Shown here: in pieces, positions 58,751 to 64,000 of the stretch | Layout of the letters: the number at the start of each line of letters is the position of its first letter | Position numbering within the stretch: position 1 is the first letter of the stretch | Assembly (NCBI RefSeq): GCF_022965805.1 | Contig: NW_027330861.1 | Coordinates: forward strand, 372,001-436,000 | Reading direction: 5' to 3' | DNA: 64,000 nt | Source of the DNA: Primulina eburnea | Lineage: Eukaryota; Streptophyta; Magnoliopsida; Lamiales; Gesneriaceae | Notes under the pieces: generated by a model | Told to the model about the DNA's origin: nothing | The model's database searches: none | Seen by the model: only the letters and a program-made list of their open reading frames with translations | Program-made: the position numbers and the translations under genes

Positions 58751-59845
58751 TCACTCATCTGGTGCTTCCTCAGCCTGCTCCTCGGTCAAAGCAAATAATC
58801 TGGCCTGCTGTCTAGGAGGCTGGCCAACTGTCTGGCTTCCTCCTGGCCTCTGCTGTGACTGAGATGGTGCTGGCTGAAATGAAGGAACAGCAGCTGATCG
58901 TCTACTCCACTGTGCCGTTGATCCAGATGGTTCGTCTCCCTGGAATCTTTGGGAAACCCTCTGTGGACATACTCTAGCAAAATGTCCCTGTTGCTTACAA
59001 AAGTGGCAGCTACCAAGTACCCCTTGGCATTGCTCAGTGGAATGTCTCCCTCCACAATTTCCGCAGTACACGCCCGTATAACTCTGCTGAGAACCACTAG
59101 AGCTAGAAGAACTGCCGCCAGGTTTCTTAAACTGCTTTCCTCTAGCCTTTAGAAAATCTTTCCTTCCCCCACTGCTACTGCCACTCTCAATTTGAGGAGG
59201 TGGTTGTTGTGATCTCAACACTGGAGGAACAAATTCCGCTCCTCTCTGCCTTATCAGGCCCGCTTCAGCGCCCTTTGCTCTATTCATAGCATCAGCAAAG
59301 TTATTCGGTCGCCCGGTGTTCACCAATGTAAAAATATCGGGATTCAGGCCATTGATGAACTGATCGGCAACGGCTTCGTCATTTTCAGACACGTGTGGAG
59401 CAAACTTCAACAAGGTAGAGAACTTGGTCACATATTCTTCAATGTTCAGCTGACCCTGTCTCAAATTGGCAAACTCCGCCCCCTTGTCCTTTCTGTACGA
59501 TATTGGGAAAAATCTCTGATAAAACTCAGTTTTAAACACATCCCAAGTAATAATCGTACCTCGTTGCTCCAAGGCCCTCTTCATTGTACTCCACCAGCTC
59601 TTTGCAACATCATGCAACTGGTTCCCAATCAACTTAATTCGGCGCTCATCGCTATACTCCAGCAATTCAAACAGCTTTTCGATATCATTCAGCCAACTCT
59701 CACACTCAACTGATGTCTCAGTACCTTTCAGAGTGGGTGGTTTAAATGACTGAAACCTTTTCAGCAAAGTTTCCATTGGAGTCGGTGTTACATCCATTGG
59801 AGGATTCGATGTACTACCCTGTTCTGGAATTCGTCTAGGAGGCAT
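58751..59845 (-). CDS. gag: Gag (capsid-nucleocapsid) of element C
   Basis: Open 364-residue frame from ATG at 59845 (MPPRRIPEQGSTS) after a leader; the start is supported because A and B align from the same codon. Residues about 30-215 form the Ty3/gypsy gag domain (ECESWLNDIEKLFELL, KSWWSTMKRALEQ, FYQRFFPISYRKDKGAEF, YVTKFSTLLKFAPH, DQFINGLNPDI). A glycine/serine-rich linker follows, then two zinc knuckles (CGNCGGRHSTEQC and CHFCKQQGHFARVC), then a proline/glutamine-rich tail ending LTEEQAEEAPDE. Gag assembles the particle and binds genomic RNA. Family members normally continue from here into protease; a frameshift gives a stop at 58751. The frame is intact enough to make Gag and could package RNA; that activity is inferred. 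Confidence 0.9.
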   Translation of the reverse strand: MPPRRIPEQGSTSNPPMDVTPTPMETLLKRFQSFKPPTLKGTETSVECESWLNDIEKLFELLEYSDERRIKLIGNQLHDVAKSWWSTMKRALEQRGTIITWDVFKTEFYQRFFPISYRKDKGAEFANLRQGQLNIEEYVTKFSTLLKFAPHVSENDEAVADQFINGLNPDIFTLVNTGRPNNFADAMNRAKGAEAGLIRQRGAEFVPPVLRSQQPPPQIESGSSSGGRKDFLKARGKQFKKPGGSSSSSSGSQQSYTGVYCGNCGGRHSTEQCQGVLGSCHFCKQQGHFARVCPQRVSQRFQGDEPSGSTAQWSRRSAAVPSFQPAPSQSQQRPGGSQTVGQPPRQQARLFALTEEQAEEAPDE

Positions 59846-60114
59846 ATCTGAAACTCAAAAGGATTAGTGACCCAATCCAACATACCTGTTTCAATTTATT
59901 CCCCCTCCCGATCATCTTACTGCTGATCAAGAATCAATGCAGATTCGTTCCCAATAATACATATTACAAATCAAATCAGATAAATCAAGTAACATGTATT
60001 ATATAAAGCAGTAAGCATGCTAGCAATCACAAGCAAGGAAAGAAAACCTCAATCTACCCCGCTCACTAGCTTTTTCTATCTCAATCTCTAGAATCTACAG
60101 TTCTAGTACCTACA
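59846..60114 (-). other. Element C untranslated leader
   Basis: About 270 bp between the PBS and gag with a gctagca motif and a conserved gagcggggtagattgag block shared with A and B. No gene. Confidence 0.65.
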
Positions 60115-60126
60115 GCTCTGATACCA
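60115..60126 (-). promoter_or_regulatory. Primer binding site of element C (tRNA-iMet)
   Basis: Minus strand TGGTATCAGAGC, five bases from the 5' LTR end at 60132. Confidence 0.92.
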
Positions 60127-60778
60127 CCTGTTGTGGGGACCCGGACGCTAATCAAGTTCTTAATCATCATTGGGACTAATTAATCAATTATAAGCAGGGT
60201 CTAAAAATTTTTCTTTTAATATACAAAGCGGAAACGTAATGTAATTTACTCGAATTACATATTAAACATAAACATACAATTCTTGTGTTATCTACACAAT
60301 TAAACTAGGTTCAACTATAAATCAAAGCTGAATCCTAAGTTGCTGCCAAGCCCGGATCTCCACGCTATCTAATCTTCTCTCATCCTCTTCTTGACCCTGA
60401 TCCAGCCCCACCTGTTGTCATGCACACATACAAACAAGACAACAGCCGGATAACTCCGGTGAGATATGAATATCCCAGTATAAACAATGTAAACATGCAA
60501 TCATATAAAACATATATAAAAGCATAATTACAATATCATTACATGTAGCAACTCAACAAACATGAATGATAACATGTATCACATCAGAAACATAATCAAT
60601 ATCAAATAAAGAATCATACTCAGACTTAGACTCGACTCAGATAACGCGTCGTCTCAGGCTCGACTCAACTCTAACCTAGGGATCCCGATGTCTGGACATT
60701 TACAAATATATCGAATCTCAGTCGATAGGAATGAATCAATCCCTAAACGGCATCGATATAATTCATATATCCAGTGTC

Positions 60779-61049
60779 TGGGCGAATCAGCCGCAGACTT
60801 GACGAATCAGTCAATAACCAGACGAATCAGCCTGTAATTAAGCGAATCAGCTTAAGTTTAGACGAATCAGTCAAAATATAGCGAGTCAGCTATAATTAGG
60901 CGAATCAGCCAATAAATAGACGAATCAGTCTATAACCCGACGAATCAGCCGGTGACTAGGCGAATCAGCCTATGACTCAACGACTCAGTAATCAATAGAT
61001 GCATTCAGTATCTAGGCAAATCCATCAATGACTAGCGAATCAGTAGTCA
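60779..61049. repeat. gacgaatcag minisatellite, 5' LTR of C
   Basis: Same as 55785-56055, unit for unit. Confidence 0.82.
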
Positions 61050-61765
61050 TTACATGCAGTAGCTATAAATCAATAGACAACAATCATAAATCTCATCAAT
61101 TGCAAATATCAATGCAATAAATGACAGTATGTGATTTAGGGAGACTCGAGTCAAACCTCACTCGAGTTGTGCAATCCCAACTCAACATTAATTTATACCT
61201 TTCTTTCTGATACTCTGGCTCTGTCGAAGTCTCGAACCCCAAGCCTGTCAATACTCAGTCTGACAATAACGATATTGAGGGTATAATATCAATATACCAT
61301 CCAACCAATACTGGATATAATCAGAATTTAATCAAATTCTGTTTCAACAACATAACGGCATAATCTCAATACATCCAGCCATATCATATCAGTCAGATAC
61401 CAATTCTAACATCTTATAATCAATAACAACTCAATTCTGGTATCAAATCAACTCCGAAATTCATAACAATTTCATATGGTATCTGTTTCTCAATCCGGTT
61501 ACGATTATACGATGTCTAACATGACGAGAACATCATATATGAATCCTATCAGATTCTGACAATACCATAATTTCAAGACATATCAAAACGTAGCAAAACT
61601 TACGTCCAGTTGTAGCCTACGTCGATAGGAACACAGTACCGCAGTCGGATTCAAAATCGGACGGACGGATTCCTCACAAAAGGCGTAAGGATTTTCAACC
61701 CTATTTCAGAAACCTTTTCCCTCGATTTCCTTTCGTTTCCTTCTTATGAATTCTGAAAGAATTCA

Positions 61766-61787
61766 ATATATATATATATATATATAT
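61766..61787. repeat. (TA)n microsatellite, 5' LTR of C
   Basis: Two bp longer than 56772-56791. Confidence 0.8.
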
Positions 61788-61835
61788 CTCGTACATGCAA
61801 TAAGGCACATGTCACATCCTTCACGTGACACGCAT

Positions 61836-62050
61836 CGCGCTCGGGCGGTAAGAAATTCCCGCCCGGGCGCTCGCTCGGCGCTCGGGCGGTAAAAATCTGC
61901 CGCCCGGGCGCGAAGCGCTCTGCCTCCCTGCATTACCCGATGGCGCTCGGGCGGTCAAAAACTACCGCCCGGGCGCCAAGCTTTCTGCCCGGAACCATCC
62001 TGGTTTAACATTGGCGCTCGAGCGGTCAAGAACCACCGCTCGGGCGCCAA
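61836..62050. repeat. GC-rich dyad cluster, 5' LTR of C
   Basis: Same four hairpin-capable pairs as at 56839-57053. Confidence 0.88.
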
Positions 62051-62201
62051 ACATTCTGCCCGAAAATCACATAACTCATATGTGTTAACCAATCTGGTCT
62101 CGGAGTGGTCCAACTATGCTCACATCCATTCATCGTCGATAAATCATCTCAGATTACGTTAATCATCTCAGATTACGTTAATCAAATTCTTGGGCATTAC
62201 A

Positions 62202-64000
62202 CAATCCAAGTTCTTTTAAGAATAACACGCAAAAGTGTACCCAAAGTTCTATTGACAACTTCAGTTTGTCCATCCGTTTGAGGATGACAAGTAGTAGATT
62301 ACAACAATATTGAGCAAAGTTGAGCCCATAAAGTAATCCAAAAATAGAATCCCTCCCCTTCTTAGTCCTAGGCAACCCCAAAATAAAGTCCATAGAAATG
62401 TCAATCCAAGTTCTTTTAAGAATAGAACGCAAAAGTGTTCCCAAAGTTCTATTTACAACTTCAGTTTTTCCATCCGTTTGAGGATGACAAGTAGTAAATT
62501 ACAACTTTATTGTGCAAATTTTAGCCCATAAAGTAATCCATAAATAGAATCCATCCCCTTCTTAGTCCTAGGCAACCCCAAAAAAAAGTCCATAGAAATG
62601 TCAATCCAAGTTCTTTTAAGAATAGGACGCAAAAGTGTTCCCAAAGTTCTATTTACAACTTCAGTTTGTCCATCCGTTTGAGGATGACAAGTAGTAGATT
62701 ACAACAATATTGAGCAAAGTTTAGCCCATAAAGTAATCAAAAAATAGAATCCCTCCCCTTCTTAGTCCTAGGCAACCCCAAAATAAAGTCCATAGAAATG
62801 TCAATCCAAGTTCTTTTAAGAATAGCACGCAAACGTGTACCCAAAGTTCTATTGACAACTTCAGTTTGTCCATCCGTTTGAGGATGACAAGTAGTAGATT
62901 ACAACAATATTGAGCAAAGTTTAGCCCATTAAGTAATCCAAAAATAGAATCCCTCCCCTTCTTAGTCCTAGGCAACCCCAAAATAAAGTCCATAGAAATG
63001 TCAATCCAAGTCCTTTTAAGAATAGCACGCAAAAGTGTACCCAAAGTTCTATGGACAACTTCAGTTTTTCCATCCGTTTGAGGATGACAAGTAGTAGATT
63101 ACAACAATATTGAGCAAAGTTTAGCCCATAAAGTAATCCAAAAATAGAATCCCTCCCCTTCTTAGTCCTAGGCATCCCGAAAATAAAGTCCATAGAAATG
63201 ACAATCCAAGTTCTTTTAAGAATAGCACGCAAAAGTGTTCCCAAAGTTCTATTGACAACTTCAGTTTGTCCTTACGTTTGAGGATGACAAGTAGTAGATT
63301 ACAACAATATTGAGCAAAGTTTAGCCCATAAAGTAATCCAAAAATAGAATCCCTCCCCTTCTTAGTCCTAGGCAACCCCAAAATAAAGTCCATAGAAATG
63401 TCAATCCAAGTTCTTTTAAGAATAGCAAGCAAAAGTGTACCCAAAGTTCTATTGACAACTTCAGTTTGTCCATCCGTTTGAGGAAGACAAGTAGTAGCTT
63501 ACAACAATTAATGAGCAAAGTTTAGCTCATAAAGTATTCAAAAATAGAATCCCTCCCCTTCTTAGTCCTAGGCAACCCCAAAATAAAGTCCATAGAAATG
63601 TCAATCCAAGTTCTTTTAAGAATAGCACGCAAAAGTGTACCCAAAGTTCTATGGACAACTTCAGTTTTTCCATCCGTTTGAGGATGACAAGTAGTAGATT
63701 ACAACAATATTGAGCAAAGTTTAGCCCATAAAGTAATCCAAAAATAGAATCCCTCCCCTTCTTAGTCCTAGGCATCCCGAAAATAAAGTCCATAGAAATG
63801 TCAATCCAAGTTCTTTTAAGAATAGCACGCAAAAGTGTACCCAAAGTTCTATTGACAACTTCTGTTTGTCCATCCGTTTGAGGATGACAAGTAGTAGATT
63901 ACAACAATATTGAGCAAAGTTTAGCCCATTAAGTAATCCAAAAATAGAATCCCTCCCCTTCTTAGTCCTAGGCAACCCCAAAATAAAGTCCATAGAAATG
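62202..64000 (-). repeat. 200-bp integrase-derived satellite, block 6
   Basis: About nine monomers up to the window end, starting with the right TSD of C. They continue the interrupted 2074-bp higher-order unit: gttgagccc, ccccaaaaaaaagtcc, aataggacgc, ccaagtcctttt, gaaatgacaatcc, agcaagcaaaag and acaattaatgagc appear in the expected order. The array runs past 64000. Confidence 0.95.

Larger units (their letters stand above)
55138..62201 (-). mobile_element. Ty3/gypsy chromovirus-like LTR retrotransposon C (deleted pol)
   Basis: Complete 7064-bp insertion with TSD CAATC. The two LTRs (2068 and 2070 bp) appear identical apart from 2 bp of (TA)n, so insertion is very recent. Minus-strand order: LTR 60132-62201, PBS, leader, open gag, decayed protease, pre-RT linker, then integrase directly (reverse transcriptase and RNase H missing), the end of a chromodomain, polypurine tract, LTR 55138-57205. 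The internal region is only 2926 bp. The chromodomain-type C-terminus places it with chromoviruses, probably Tekay/Del-like. It must use polymerase supplied in trans. Confidence 0.95.
60132..62201 (-). repeat. Element C 5' LTR (2070 bp)
   Basis: Identical by eye to 55138-57205 except for one extra TA. Contains the minisatellite (60779-61049), (TA)n (61766-61787) and GC dyads (61836-62050). Followed by TSD CAATC and in-phase satellite. Confidence 0.95.

Noticed and set aside
59393..59713. Plus-strand frames opposite gag (also 11263-11520 and 58949-59152)
   Set aside because: Shadows of the real gag frames on the other strand.

Overview
This window looks like heterochromatin of a flowering plant, possibly a eudicot (the species is not identifiable from sequence). 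Roughly 38 kb of the 64 kb is one tandem satellite with a 200-bp monomer. The remaining ~26 kb is LTR retrotransposon DNA inserted into that array. I see no cellular protein-coding gene, rRNA or tRNA gene, and no bacterial-type feature. Plant LTR features support the assignment: TG...CA ends, 5-bp target-site duplications (TSDs), an initiator-Met-tRNA primer site (TGGTATCAGAGC) and purine tracts abutting the 3' LTR.

Layout: satellite block 1 (1-6365); element A, minus strand, two LTRs plus an extra leader fragment (6366-14742); block 2 (14743-22252); a solo LTR of family C (22253-24273); block 3 (24274-27714); element B, plus strand, TSD ATAGA (27715-35574); block 4 (35575-45810); a solo LTR of a different family, D, TSD CAAAA (45811-46738); block 5 (46739-55137); element C, minus strand, TSD CAATC (55138-62201); block 6 (62202-64000).

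The satellite is itself a retrotransposon fossil. On the minus strand each monomer carries two pieces of a Ty3/gypsy integrase catalytic core: the first-aspartate region (ISMDF...[13 protein letters not shown]) and the catalytic-glutamate region ([22 protein letters not shown]). The stretch between them, including the second catalytic aspartate, is missing. The array is organised in higher-order repeats (about 1074, 2074, 1875 and 2475-2673 bp), and at least 18 copies of one ~74-bp deletion monomer act as a tracer of its amplification.

Elements A, B and C are related chromovirus-like (Tekay/Del-type) Ty3/gypsy elements with ~2-kb LTRs, a gag gene and a decayed, internally deleted pol. All look non-autonomous. 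A and B share inactivating changes in the gag start codon, protease active site and integrase first aspartate. B carries a gag made of two overlapping copies from different lineages. C has near-identical LTRs and an open gag frame, so it moved recently. Solo LTR D contains the C-terminal tail of a polyprotein inside the LTR, as in some centromeric (CRM-type) chromoviruses. With an integrase-derived satellite organised in higher-order repeats, this makes a centromeric or pericentromeric location a reasonable but unproven hypothesis.
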